A stretch of 60,000 nt of DNA, taken from assembly GCA_030704615.1 (NCBI GenBank), contig CM060732.1:38361053-38421052 (forward strand). The letters are read 5' to 3'. This document shows positions 34,215 to 44,797 of the stretch, piece by piece (the first letter of the stretch is position 1; each line of letters opens with the position of its first letter). Source of the stretch: Takakia lepidozioides. Lineage: Eukaryota; Streptophyta; Takakiopsida; Takakiales; Takakiaceae. Both the position numbers and the translations under genes were made by a program. The notes under the pieces were generated by a model. It was not told the origin of the DNA. It made no database searches and was given only the letters and a program-made list of their open reading frames with translations.

Positions 34215-34875
34215 TGCGACGCCAGCCGCGCCCCCATGCCCCACGCGGCGCCGAGCGTGTGACGCCAACCCCGCGGAGCGTGTTTGCGACGCCGGGCCGT
34301 CGCAGCCAAACCCCGCGGGTCGCCACCTGGCGCCGGGGCTAGGTGGCGACGCTTGGCCGTCGCATAGAGTGATGAAGGGCAAATGGCAACCCTTCCGTGC
34401 GACGCCCCAGCGTCGCCCTCCAGCGAAGGGCAAAAGGCAGCCCTCTCTGGCAACGGCTGGTCGTCGCACGCCGAAACAAAAAACTCTTTCTTGCCCTTTC
34501 TTTCATCGCAGCCCTTTCTTGCGACGCTAGGCCGTCGCGTCGTAGGGCAAAAGGCCCCTACGACGGCCGGGCATCGCAAACTGCCCGGCTGCCCTATTCT
34601 TGGAAAACCAAAAAACAGTTCACAGTTTGCGACCCCAGGCCTGATAAATCCATTCAGAAAATAAGGTCGCAGTTGGCGACGGTTGGCCGTCGCCGTTTGC
34701 GACCCCCGGCCTCATAAATCCTAAAAACCGCGTCGCAGGTGGCGTCGCATGAGGGTCGCAAGCAGCGACAGCAGGGCTTTCTAGGTTTAGGTTTAGGGCA
34801 TTTGGGGGTTCTTAGTTTTTTTTTTTTTTTCATATGGTACTGGGGTAGGGTGTTTGTTTTTCTTTATGGTTTAGC
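34215..34875. repeat. CACTA left subterminal palindrome array and inner inverted repeat
   Basis: About nine imperfect palindromes of the form GCGACG-N(3-5)-GGCCGTCGC, followed at 34770-34875 by a stretch that recurs inverted at 42325-42450. In En/Spm elements subterminal repeats bind the TnpA protein; here the motif is unusually GC-rich and CpG-rich. Confidence 0.7.
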
Positions 34876-35093
34876 TTGTTGTTGTGGACCTTCTTGTAGA
34901 TTGTGACATTCATTTTGATAATTCTCTTGATACCACATCTGTATGTGTTGCTCCAACATATTTATTGTCTCTGCCTTCTTTCTTGAAAGACTACCAGCCA
35001 CAGCCATATTTGATCAATCATAGAAATAAAGTACAATATGCATGTACATGTACAATCAAACGAAGGGATGGGTCCAGTTCGGTGCGAGAATTG

Positions 35094-38000
35094 TTATGTA
35101 GCTTTGATTTTGTGTCTAATCAACTTGAACATCATCATCCGGAGTCTTTTCATCCTCATCAAGCTGCAAGTCTTCTTGGTCATCGAAGTCATCGTCATAA
35201 ATGGCCCGGCCCTCAAAAGACACCTCCGAATCATCCTCCACCTCGTTGTCAATGGCCGTGTCTTCGTCTCCTTCTCCAACATCCGTATCTTCTAGAGCTT
35301 CATCATATAGGGTCCAGGATGCATTGTCCGGGGCGTCATCATTATCTTTTACCCCCTCTACCCAACCTCCATCATCAGCATCATTATGACTAGTCTCTTC
35401 GTCCACCGCAATTGCCTCACCCCATGGAGATCCGAGACCATGATAGATACGTCTTCCTCTTGGCTGAGCATGCACAACCACCTTCCAATTCCCCCCTCTT
35501 GTTTTGTCATCAGAGAAGAAAACTTGCTCCATGTCTGAAGGCCGTGAATAAGGCTCATCGGAGGGACGATGAGTAGGGTTGAGCCTATCTGCATTGACGC
35601 GCATGAAACCACAATCATCTTGCACTAGTGTTGCGGAGGGCCCCACAAGATATGGCTGGAACCACCTTCCCTTGAAGAGAAGAGGCCGGTACCTTGTATA
35701 CTAAAGTTGGAGTATGCTCTCAAGCTCTCCAATGTACTCAAGTTTGCTCATAGCAGGTCGTGTATCTCCCTTGCATGCCCCACATGGAGTCTTGCCAATA
35801 TGTGGCACACAACCAGAATCAAAGGTTGTTTTGCGCTTCATGTCAAGAGCACGAATGCGGAAATGACGACCGTGAACCCAAACCGCCGTGTATGAGGTCA
35901 CGAATTGAGATGGGCCCCTTGCAATGTCTTGCACCAAATCTGAAACTACCTCTCCTTGAGCAACGGCGTCATAAACTGAAGTTCGAATCCACTGTTGGAA
36001 TGAACTTAGAGGCTACAATTCCATGGGCAAATTTTGTGAAGGAACATTCCGGCGGCCCGCTCCTCGTCGTAGGCGTCTAGTAACCGGCCTTGGATGGTTC
36101 CGCCTCCATGCAAGCATCTCCTCCTCTCGTTTCTGAACAAGATTATTGTATCTTGTCTCCCACTCATGTATGGATGGGGTGTTCTTCAGTATGAAGTCAT
36201 GCGCATGCTCAATCACCAAGGTCGGCAATTTTACCCTCTTTGATTTTTTGGGCAAAACGATGTCATTGGTTCGTGCAACCTCCTCTTCCTTCCACATCCG
36301 AGGGGCTTCCTCATCCACCCTTGCCATGTACTCCGTGCAATAGAACATAGCTTCTTGCAACGTATACCCCTCCGTCATGCTACCCTCCGGGTGCGCCATT
36401 TGTCTTACAAATCCTTTCAAATTCTTCATATAACGCTCAAGGAAGTACATCCACCGAGAATGAACGGGGCCGGCAATCGAAGCCTCTTCCACTAAGTGCA
36501 CTTGGATGTCAAAGAAGGAGGGAGGTGCATTTCCAACATATACATTACCTCTGACGCCTCCTTCTTCATGCGTGGAAAATCTGCTTCTTCCAACTCTTTG
36601 GAGCAAATCCACCGGAACAAGCCTCCCAATCTATAGATTGTCTCACAAACCTCGGGAGTCAATGTCCCACGTACTGCAATGGGCAAGATGTCTTGCAATA
36701 GATTGTGGTAGTCATGAGACTTCAAACCATGGCCCCCGTCTTCTTCGCTAAACTTCGTACGGAGAGATGACCCATAACCAGTTGGTGTTCGGACAGCACT
36801 TATGGTGGTTATCACTTTCTTGTATTCCTCCTTTGTCCATTGCCAAGGTGCGCGCCTATACTTCCACCGTAAAACACCCTTTGGGTCCACACCATTTTGT
36901 TCCGCCCATAGATGGCGCATGCGACCCTGCTCCTCAAGCTCCTTTCTAACACCGAGAGAATCTCCTTTTGCAGCCACTCCCTTCTTTGCCGGCGTGCCAT
37001 GAAGAACCCGAAAAAGGGACGAGCAGACATTTTTCTCAATATGCATAGGATCTAGAAGATGGCGAATCTTCAGGTCCTACATATATCCCCACCCACAAAG
37101 ACTTACACAAAAAAATTTACGTGAAAGTGACAATGCAACACATACCAAATGTGCAATATTACATGCATGCATAGGGATATTGACGGTCTTTTTGTGGAAT
37201 ATGTACCGCCCAATATGGCAACTCGTAAAAGATTGAAAGTCGTTTCATGCCGGGCACGTCCGTTTCACCGACCGTGCCCACATGGGCCTCCTTCCATCGA
37301 TCCTCCCAAAACTGCCCGGACGGTGTCATAGGGGGGGGACGTACTTCCTCTTTGCCATCAAACAAGTTTTTTTCTCTTCTTCTCCATCGATGGCTCATAG
37401 GAAAAAAATTTGCGGTAGTTGGGATACACCATCTTGTGAAGATGGCGGGAGCTATGTGCATCAAGATCATCGCCACAATGCAAGCATGCATGGTACCCTT
37501 TGGTGCTTAGCCCCGAGCAAACAGTTAGTCATGTACTACACATCCCACCACATTAGCAAAAACAAAAAGTTGTCATGTGCATGGCCCATAATGTCATCTA
37601 CCCCACTACGGTGCACAAGACTGTCGCTGCTACTTCAATCAATCCCAATCCTCATCGATATTATCCGGCATTGACAAGTGAATGTACGCAGGTTGTTCAT
37701 GGGGAACATAATATACCTGGATAATCATGCATTGTCCAAAGCAAGATGTCTCTCATCTGAAAAGGGTCAAGTGAAGCATCCAATGTCGAGACCCCCCTCC
37801 ATAGCTCATTAAGTTCATCAACAAGAGGTCGCAAGTACGTGTCCATGTTTGCCACTTGTTTGTTCTCTATGAGACATTCATATCATTGTTTCAATGCTCC
37901 ACCAATATGCAAATTATACTACAAAATGAATTACACGTCTTACTCCATGATTATGTCACTCATCAATCTTGCATCCGAATTGCGTCAGAGATCAGAAGTT

Positions 38001-39342
38001 TAATGTAAAGTCTAAGGCAATAATGAACATGAAATGAGTACACTCACCTGGCACAATGGCAGCCAACATGATATGGCCTTTTTTAATTGAAAGATACGGA
38101 GGGATGTTGTAATTCACCATGGTCACCGGCCAAGTGGAATGACTACATGACTGGACAGAGAATGGGTTGACCCCATCCGAGGAGAAGCCGAGGTGGACAT
38201 GTCGTGGCAAATGCCACATCTCTTCAATATGCTTCCATGCTTGTGAATCTTGTGGCCCGCACAACTTTTATCCGGGGGGCTCCGATGCGAGGCGTGCCAT
38301 CTCATGAGTCTGGCCAATTCGGGGCTTCGGTACTGTGCCCTCAATTGCGGGATGATCGGAAAGTAATGCATTTTCTAGGATGAAATACCCCACACCCCCC
38401 ACATGTAATCATCCCATTAGCACACATAATACAACACCCTTATGTCTTTCCCTTTATGCAGACTCTCCTTCATTTGGGTGTGAATGGTCAAACCAAACGT
38501 CGCTCCTTCCACTCCTCACTCACTCCTTCCAAAACCACAATCAGATCTTGCATGAGTACTACTCTCTAAACCCTAAACTTTGTGGAATACACTTTACATA
38601 CATTGAAAAGATTAAATAAAGTAATCTCCCATGCGAGGGGGAATGGCGCTTAAACCTTGCGTGGTACTTTTTTCCCTTGGACATCATCCCGATATCGATC
38701 TTTCTTGCACTTTGGGCGCTTGCTGAGATGCGAATCCTCTCCGTAGTATAGGGTTTTATCACATGGACATGCATGAAAAATCTTATAGCCCATCCCCACA
38801 GAGTCCAAGACTTCGCGCGCCTCTTTCCGCGACCGTGGCATCTTGGGTTTCAAGTGTGGAGCAAGGATATAGTCTGCAATAGTTTGCATTATGGCAGACA
38901 TCCCAACATTACTTATGCCAAATCGAATTTGAAGATTGAGCAAAAGTAAGATTGTTGAAAGTCGACTCACTTTCGCCCCTTCGTACAAGGGAGTTCTCGC
39001 CTCCCTCTCCATGTCATTTGAGGGGGCCATTTCAGGATCATCGATTGGCCGGGTTCCCTCTTCATGGGATGCATCAGCGCCCACATGATGCATTAAGAGA
39101 TCCTCCATGGCTTGCACATCCTCCTGGTTAATTCCATGCTCATTGTTGTTGTCACTGTCACTATCAGTGTCATCGTCATCATCGTCCGGTACCGTGGGGG
39201 CGGCGTCTCGCCCACAGCTCCCGCCTGATGTACTTGGGTTGTTTTCGGATGGGGTGCCAAGAGAAAAGACCGGGAAGGGATGGACAAAGTCCTGATACGA
39301 ACAAATGAACATAGGAACATATATTATAATGTGTCCTTGCAA
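35094..39342 (-). pseudogene. TNP2-like CACTA transposase, frameshifted
   Basis: Runs leftwards in pieces. 39300-38656: acidic leader, then the TNP2 N-terminal region (EREARTPLYEGAKVSRL and YKIFHACPCDKTLYYGE). 38387-38048: YFPIIPQLRAQY, LMRWHASHR, then one frame over LGFSSDGVNPF. 37866-37717: YLRPLVDELNELW to LLWTMHDYPG. About 37500-37160: YHACLHCGDDLDAHSSRH, then one frame over FDGKEEVRPPPM and FYELPYW. 37080-36492: MHIEKNVCSSLF and HGLKSHDYHNLLQDILPIAV. 36550-36013: DUF4218-like FFDIQVHLVEEASIAGPVHS. 35940-35094: DUF4216-like ARGPSQFVTSYTAVWVHGR and VNADRLNPTHRP. Frame changes near 38265, 37365 and 36510 are not explained by normal introns, so the gene is probably inactive, unless these are homopolymer errors. 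Confidence 0.85.
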
Positions 39343-40370
39343 CCATACACTTCATTATAAGCGAAATGCAAACAACAACCTTCAATGTGTGTGTGCATCA
39401 AATATGTCATTCAATAATTACATGTATGTGCGCAACGTACACGCATGCAAAGTTTCAAACCCAAACAAAATCATTTGCACCCCCAATGACGCATTCACCC
39501 TATCAACCAATTTTTGTTTATTAATATGAAAGAAAATCCTCTCATGCCATTGCACCCAACAAACGGATGTGGCTCAAGCTTCATTTTTTCCTACATGTGC
39601 TTAAATATGTGTGCAACACCTGTACAAAGATCCAGCAGAAATTTTATTTAAAATTAATTTTTTTTTTAAAAAAAATTGCCTCCCCAACGACGCACTCACC
39701 CTTGCACCAATTTTGAATTAAATCGAATTTAAATGAATTTAAAATAAATATTTGCATTTAGAAAATATATGATTGCGGTTTTGAGGGGCGTAATGATTTT
39801 ATTTTTAGCTCTCTATTTTGTTCTGTGACATCGGGCTTTGCACCACTACATCCATGCAAAAAACAGGACAAAAAAAAAATGGAAAAAAAAATAAGTGTGT
39901 TTCTAGGGTCACTTTTGCAAAACTCTCTATGAAGAGTGCATGAAGTTGAAGATAAATCAACTTTGGAGTGCAAATGAGAGAACAAAATCTGGTTACGGGT
40001 CCAAATGACTTTTGTTTACTCCCAAATTTTGCACGCACATTGCATATGCTATCATTAAGCATATGGCTTGAAAATGGAATAAAAAAAAAATCATCTGCAA
40101 GTGAAACACAATTTTTCGTCTCTATGACACGTAACTACGTTCAACACTAGAATGACCCATTGAATCAACTTGGTTCAAGCTCATATTTGGTCCACATGTG
40201 CATAAGTATATTTAAATCACATATGCAAAGATGCAACCCACACGAGCAACAAGAAAAAATTTTACATCAATCGATTAATTGGATGTATACAAAGTACATT
40301 AGAGAAATATCTACAATGCCCCTCTACGCGATCCCTGTCTCAAAGGAACCATATTTCTATCATACACATC

Positions 40371-42018
40371 TCACTCACGCTGTAATCGGAGGTCCCAATC
40401 ATCCCGGGAGAACTCGTATGATGCAAATAGTTCGCTGCCAGCCCTAACAGTCCTACTAGCACATGTCATCACAAACATGTGCATCCCCTTACAGTATACT
40501 GACATATGACCACAAAAGCTCTCATGCCCATCGCTTTGCTCGTTACATTTGTTCTCCTAGGATGACCAAAAGAACTATTGACCAGCCCAGCAACATTGCC
40601 GAAGATGTCGGGGTCACCATCACAAAATCTGATCTCAATGGGAGACAACCCCCGTCTACGTACATCATGTCCGTTGACACACAAAATGTAGGGTAGGATG
40701 TATGGGGCTTCGAGGCGTAATGTACGGAACTCCGCAGAGGTGTAATATGGACCGTAGTAGGGAAACAAGTCCACCATGCTGTTTCTCCGAGGAGGAACCA
40801 CAATATCATTGACCGTGAATAAACCCTGACCCATAGCAGGGTCTGTAGCGGCTCTCACAACATACTGTCTCCCCCAATACTTGAACTCCACATTTTCTCG
40901 AATAGGGGTGGGAGGGTCGAGATGATTCCCCCAACAACGAGGCTGGACGGTCCTCAGTAACATAGTCATATGCGCTTCCCATTGGGGGTGAGGATCCGGC
41001 TCAGGCCGCCCAAGCCGAATGGGAGGAAACCTAGGGCGAAGCCGACCCCTCCTAGGGGTTCGAGGGGCACATGCACGTGGAGGTGGAGGTGGAGGTGGTA
41101 CTGCTGGCGGAGGAGATGAAAGTGGAGGTGGTTGAGGATGTAATGTCGGAGGTGCAGCCAGGGGTACAACGTCCGGATCAGGTACTACCGGAGGTGGATC
41201 AAGCATAGAAACAGACGGGGGGGGGGGGGGGGGAGGCCACAATCAGGGGGACCGCCTGAGGAAACTGGAGGGGGAGGTGGGCCTGCTCGTCGTCGGCCAT
41301 AACGCCTACGACACCTACGATACCCCTCGACCCTACGCATCTCATCTACGTGCTGCTGGGGGAACGAACTGGTCACATCGGGCACATGCTCTGGCACAAA
41401 TTCTGCAAGTAGACCGGCGCGAAATGCCTCCTGTGCAATGTGATTGCGAGCTTGGGCATCAAGTCGTGGCTGCAATGTGCGTAGTGAACGACGCATCGAT
41501 ACTTATGTCGTAATTTTGATTCATGTATGCTTACCAATCATACTATATTATTAGATAAACCTAAATGTACCTTAAATGAATGTTTATGAGAGGGATGGGA
41601 AAAACACTCACCTTTGCCGCATCCGCAATCTTGTTCTTCTTGTAATGTTTTTCGACAACATGCGGTCGCCGCCTCGGTGGTCTGGTGGCGCCCGGCGGTA
41701 TCCGTTCCCAACACTTAGTGCACCAAAACTCAATCCTGTCGGGGGGGGGGGGGGGGGGTCAAAGATGGACGTGGTTGGACGGGGTGGCCCGCGAGGGGGC
41801 AACCCGCGGCGCGCCCAACTCGATCCTGGAGTGTCAACATCCTCCGCATCACCTGAAATTTGGCCTCGGTCCCTTCTACGATTGTGTCCAACAGCCTGTA
41901 TTGGATCAGGTGCAATGGGTGGCTCCTCGCCACAAAAAATGATTGCTCTAGGGCCACAATCGATATGTGGTACTACCTCCCCATCCTCGAGGGAGACGGG
42001 TCGATGTTCCCTCACCAT
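40371..42018 (-). CDS. Proline-rich protein with SET-like domain, inside CACTA element
   Basis: Second gene of the transposon. A first exon at about 42018-41612 is rich in P, R and G. A second stretch (41496-40500) has long proline runs, then a SET-like domain. Motifs in SET order: AMGQGLFTVNDI near 40835, DLFPYYGP near 40765, then GNVAGLVNSS near 40595 in the place of the SET signature GNxARFINHSC. A 56-base GT-AG intron (40499-40444) joins VICQ in phase to AGSELFASYEF, the GEEL...Y motif of SET domains. The stop is at 40371. The usual NHSC is NSSF, so catalytic activity is doubtful. G-runs at 41217-41233 and 41741-41758 make the frame through the proline region uncertain, and the first junction is not in phase as read. 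SET domains methylate lysine; the substrate is unknown. Confidence 0.6.
41217..41233. repeat. 17-base G homopolymer inside SET-gene proline region
   Basis: A run of 17 G (plus strand), reading as proline codons on the minus strand. The open frame shifts across it, which may reflect length error in the assembly or true slippage. Confidence 0.9.
41741..41758. repeat. 18-base G homopolymer
   Basis: A second long G-run in the same transposon gene, also within a proline-coding stretch, and equally likely to hide an indel. Confidence 0.9.
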
Positions 42019-42324
42019 CCCATCCTAATTAACACACACCACCAACACTTTCATTTCTCAAAAATCGTTGGCAGAAAAACCCTATGCCTCAGCCTCGGGG
42101 CTTTCAAAATTGGTAACCAAAGGCGGAGCATCCCTATGGTGCTAGAGCCCAAGACAATAAATCCTTCCTCTCATTCTATCTTCAGAATGCCCACACCATG
42201 GAAAAATTTGTTGAGACCCAGCACTTTGCGATTATCATATTGAACCACATTTTGGGTATGTGAATCCTAATTACACCGTCTATACTTTTAACCCCAAGAC
42301 CCACAACCAAAACCGCCAATCCAA

Positions 42325-42715
42325 AACCCAGCACCATAAAGAAAAGCAAACACCCTAACCCAGTACCATATAAATTTATTTAAAATAATTTAATTTTTTT
42401 TATTAAAAAAAACACTAAGAAACCCAAAAGGCCCTAAACCCTAAACCCCCAGAAAGGCCGGCCGTCGCCTCCTGCGACACCCTCGCGTCGCATTTGACGA
42501 CGAGTTTTTTTGAGTTTTTTTACTTGGGGGTCGCACCCCGCAACGGACAGCTGTCGCGGGGGGCGACGTGTTTTTATATTTATGGGGCCGGGGGTCGCAA
42601 GAAACGACGGCCAGCCGTCGCAAATTTCATTTTTACATTTAAAAAAAAGGGCGGGCGTAGGCGTGCGACAGCCGAGTGTCGCACGTAGGCGCCGCGCCTT
42701 TTTTTTCCCCTAAGT
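42325..42715. repeat. CACTA right subterminal palindromes and inner inverted repeat
   Basis: 42325-42450 is the inverted partner of 34770-34875. 42455-42690 holds four palindromic GCGAC/GTCGC pairs such as GTGCGACAGCCGAGTGTCGCAC. A CCCTAAACCCTAAACCC stretch near 42432 is part of the inverted repeat and not a telomere. Confidence 0.7.
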
Positions 42716-43184
42716 GCTTGAAGCATTTTTTTCCCCTCCCGTTTTCGTTTGTTCTTTGGGAGAGAGGTAGTTCAGAGAGTGGGGTTTAGGGTGGAGGAGA
42801 AACACACCTGCTGCTGAGCCCGAGGTGGTCGCAAAGCCCTAAGGAGTTTGCCCCAACGCTGCTCCAACGCCCAAGGTAAGCACCGCCTCCTCCCTCACTT
42901 TCTGTCTTGCTTTCTTGCCCTAAGCACGGGCTGATGTCTCTCTCCCCTCTGTGGTAGGAACGTCGCGCAAAGGCGCGACCTAACGAGCTGAAGAGAGAGA
43001 GAGAGCCGTGGTGAGCGGAGGAGAGACGCCCTGCAGCGGCGGGGACCCGCGCCGTTGGCAGCCGCGACAGCACCGCAACAGCTCGTCGCGCCAGCTCGCT
43101 TCAAACACCAGCAATAGCAGCAGCCGCAGCATCAGAGGTACGTCAGGGAAATTGCACTATCCCTTTCCTTTATGCTTTTGTTTA
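42716..43184 (+). other. Possible spliced 5' leader of a truncated gene
   Basis: A GC-rich region with good splice signals: donor CAAG|GTAAGC near 42873, acceptor TGGTAG near 42957, donor AGAG|GTACGT near 43138. It contains no long reliable frame and runs directly into a LINE fragment. It may be the 5' leader of a host gene cut off by the LINE, but this is weak. Confidence 0.25.
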
Positions 43185-43715
43185 CTGTTCAAAGGTAGTT
43201 TTCCTGCCCTGAGTTTAAATTTAGGTCTGGTGCCAAGAGTGGGATAGACCCTTGAGCGCATCCATGATGTCCTCCCCCATGTCACAGACTGGAAACAGGT
43301 TCAGGGAAGTTTTCTTTGTAACTTCATTTTCATCGGACAATTTTCTGGTAACAGACATGGCTTTGGACACTACACTCTCTAAGTCAGGTTTATCGAGCAA
43401 GGTCAAGACTTGCGGGTCCAGATTCAGATCCTTGAGAATCTCTTTTACTCTCTTCTCCAGGGCTTACCCTGTTTGACATGGCGGTCCTGTTGCCAAGATA
43501 TAGAGTCGATTAACTTAGGATATATTGCAGCTGAACGCACCATCTGACCTTGAATTTAGGATGTCGGGAGCTTAAAAGAGAGCAGCACAGAAGAGAGAGA
43601 AGATATTCATGTCATGTCAAGACATGGACAAAACCCACTAGGGTCATTGTCAATTAAAGACATAAACAACCCAAAACAAGGCACCATCTAACATTTCCAT
43701 TCTTGTCATAGCTTC
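43185..43715 (-). mobile_element. LINE 3' fragment, copy 2
   Basis: On the minus strand 43406-43221 encodes LLDKPDLESVVSKAMSV, then NEVTKKTSLNLFPVCDMGED, closely related to the LINE at 10.6-12.2 kb and to the copy at 56.1-57.1 kb. It is truncated on its 3' side near 43185, at TTTGAAC. Its 5' side (43580-43715) is not reverse transcriptase; it matches the 5' side of the 56-kb copy instead. Confidence 0.75.
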
Positions 43716-44623
43716 CCATGAATTGACATCACCCAATCAGTCATGATAAAACAGGGTAGGAGGGCGGGGTTTGTTCATGTAGGGGATGCAAGGGGGATTG
43801 CTAAACCGTGAGCAGAATCCGTGAGCAGAAAATTCCGCAAGTAGAATTCTGCTCACGCTTCTGCATGTGCTCACCTATAACCGCGGACACCTATTCGGCC
43901 TAGAAGACCTATTACTGCGGGTTGTGTCTAGTATATCATGCATACTTCATTCATCGTTATGGATGAATGATGGATGAACGATGGATGAATGGGGGATGAA
44001 TATATGTTCGACGAATGGCACATGGATGAATGTAGTTTGTGGATGAATGCAAAACTAAGATGCATTTTTGAGTAGTGGTTGCTAAATCCACCTAGCTCTA
44101 GAGTGAACCTCTGCCCACTGGTGAGGGTTGTGATTGTCCTTTCACTAGGTATCAGAAGTCGACATAGTTGCTGACACACAATTGCAAAGAAGGTGGAGAG
44201 GCCATTTGGTGCTTCAAACTAAATAGTTTAAAAACTGCAGATTCATTCCGACAAAGAATATTCTATGCTACTGGAGTCGGCATCCAAAATGAAGGCAAAA
44301 CTGTCTATGAAGACACTAACCCTGCTTTGCACAAAATCCTTTCTGTTTAAAAGCACAGCAGGGGAGAAGAGAGGAGACTAAATTCCGAAGCTGCAGCCTC
44401 CGCATAACACGGCAATTTAAAATCTGCTTTCAGACTTGGGAAAAATTGCGGGTTTGCAAAGAAAGGGAGGAACCGTGGCGACCTTGGGTTCCTGTACACA
44501 CACACAAACAATGTAAGTCCACATACATTCTGCTGGCCCAACTTGTGCAGGAAAGATGGAAATAGAAGGATGCGCCGTCGTGTCAGCGAAGTGCCACAAC
44601 TGAATTAGCACTTACTCACATGA

Positions 44624-44782
44624 GAAATCGGAATCAACATCCAGAGCATTGGGCTTTTGCAGATCCTGCTCCATAACAATGTTCTCAGTCTGGGTCGAAT
44701 GCGATGAACCCCCAGACAGAGGTGCGATGACTTGAGAGTAGAGCTGCTCGTCCCACTCCATCCCAAAAGATCCCCAAATGGC
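44624..44782 (-). CDS. Possible small exon (unassigned)
   Basis: On the minus strand an acceptor ATTGCAG near 44783 precedes an open stretch containing MEWDEQLYSQVIAPLSGGSS and ENIVMEQDLQKPNALDVDSD. It ends at a strong donor CAT|GTGAGTAAG near 44624. Codon content looks protein-like. No partner exon was found with confidence; a candidate near 44341-44480 (PKVATVPPFLCKPAIFPK) does not join cleanly. It may be a captured gene piece within the repeat cluster. Confidence 0.3.
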
Positions 44783-44797
44783 TGCAATTCACTCTCA

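Larger units (their letters stand above)
34192..42715 (-). mobile_element. CACTA (En/Spm-like) transposon carrying a SET-domain gene
   Basis: The left end reads CACTACAGCAAAT and the right end, on the minus strand, reads CACTTAGGGGAAA. Inside both ends lie GCGACG...CGTCGC-type subterminal palindromes (about 34215-34760 and 42455-42690). Further in, 34770-34875 is a close inverted copy of 42325-42450 (shared GGTTTAGGG, TATGGTACTGGG, TAGGGTGTTTG, TTCTTTATGGT). The genes inside run leftwards: a proline-rich SET-like protein, then a TNP2-type transposase. The outermost TIR bases agree only partly, and the flanking triplets (ACT left, CTT right) do not match, so the exact ends are less certain than the element itself. 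Confidence 0.82.

Noticed and set aside
35094-35646. Acidic minus-strand frame as a separate gene
   Set aside because: Its N-terminal part matches the DUF4216-like tail of the transposase, so it was merged with that pseudogene.
42425-42450. CCCTAAACCCTAAACCC resembling telomere repeat
   Set aside because: Only two to three units, and the stretch is part of the CACTA inverted repeat whose partner lies at 34770-34875.
34189-42718. Target-site duplication for the SET-carrying CACTA element
   Set aside because: The flanking triplets ACT and CTT differ, so no duplication is claimed even though the inverted repeats are clear.
44050-44080. CACTACTC-like sequence on the minus strand as another CACTA end
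   Set aside because: No partner end was found and the stretch belongs to the GGATGAA repeat cluster.
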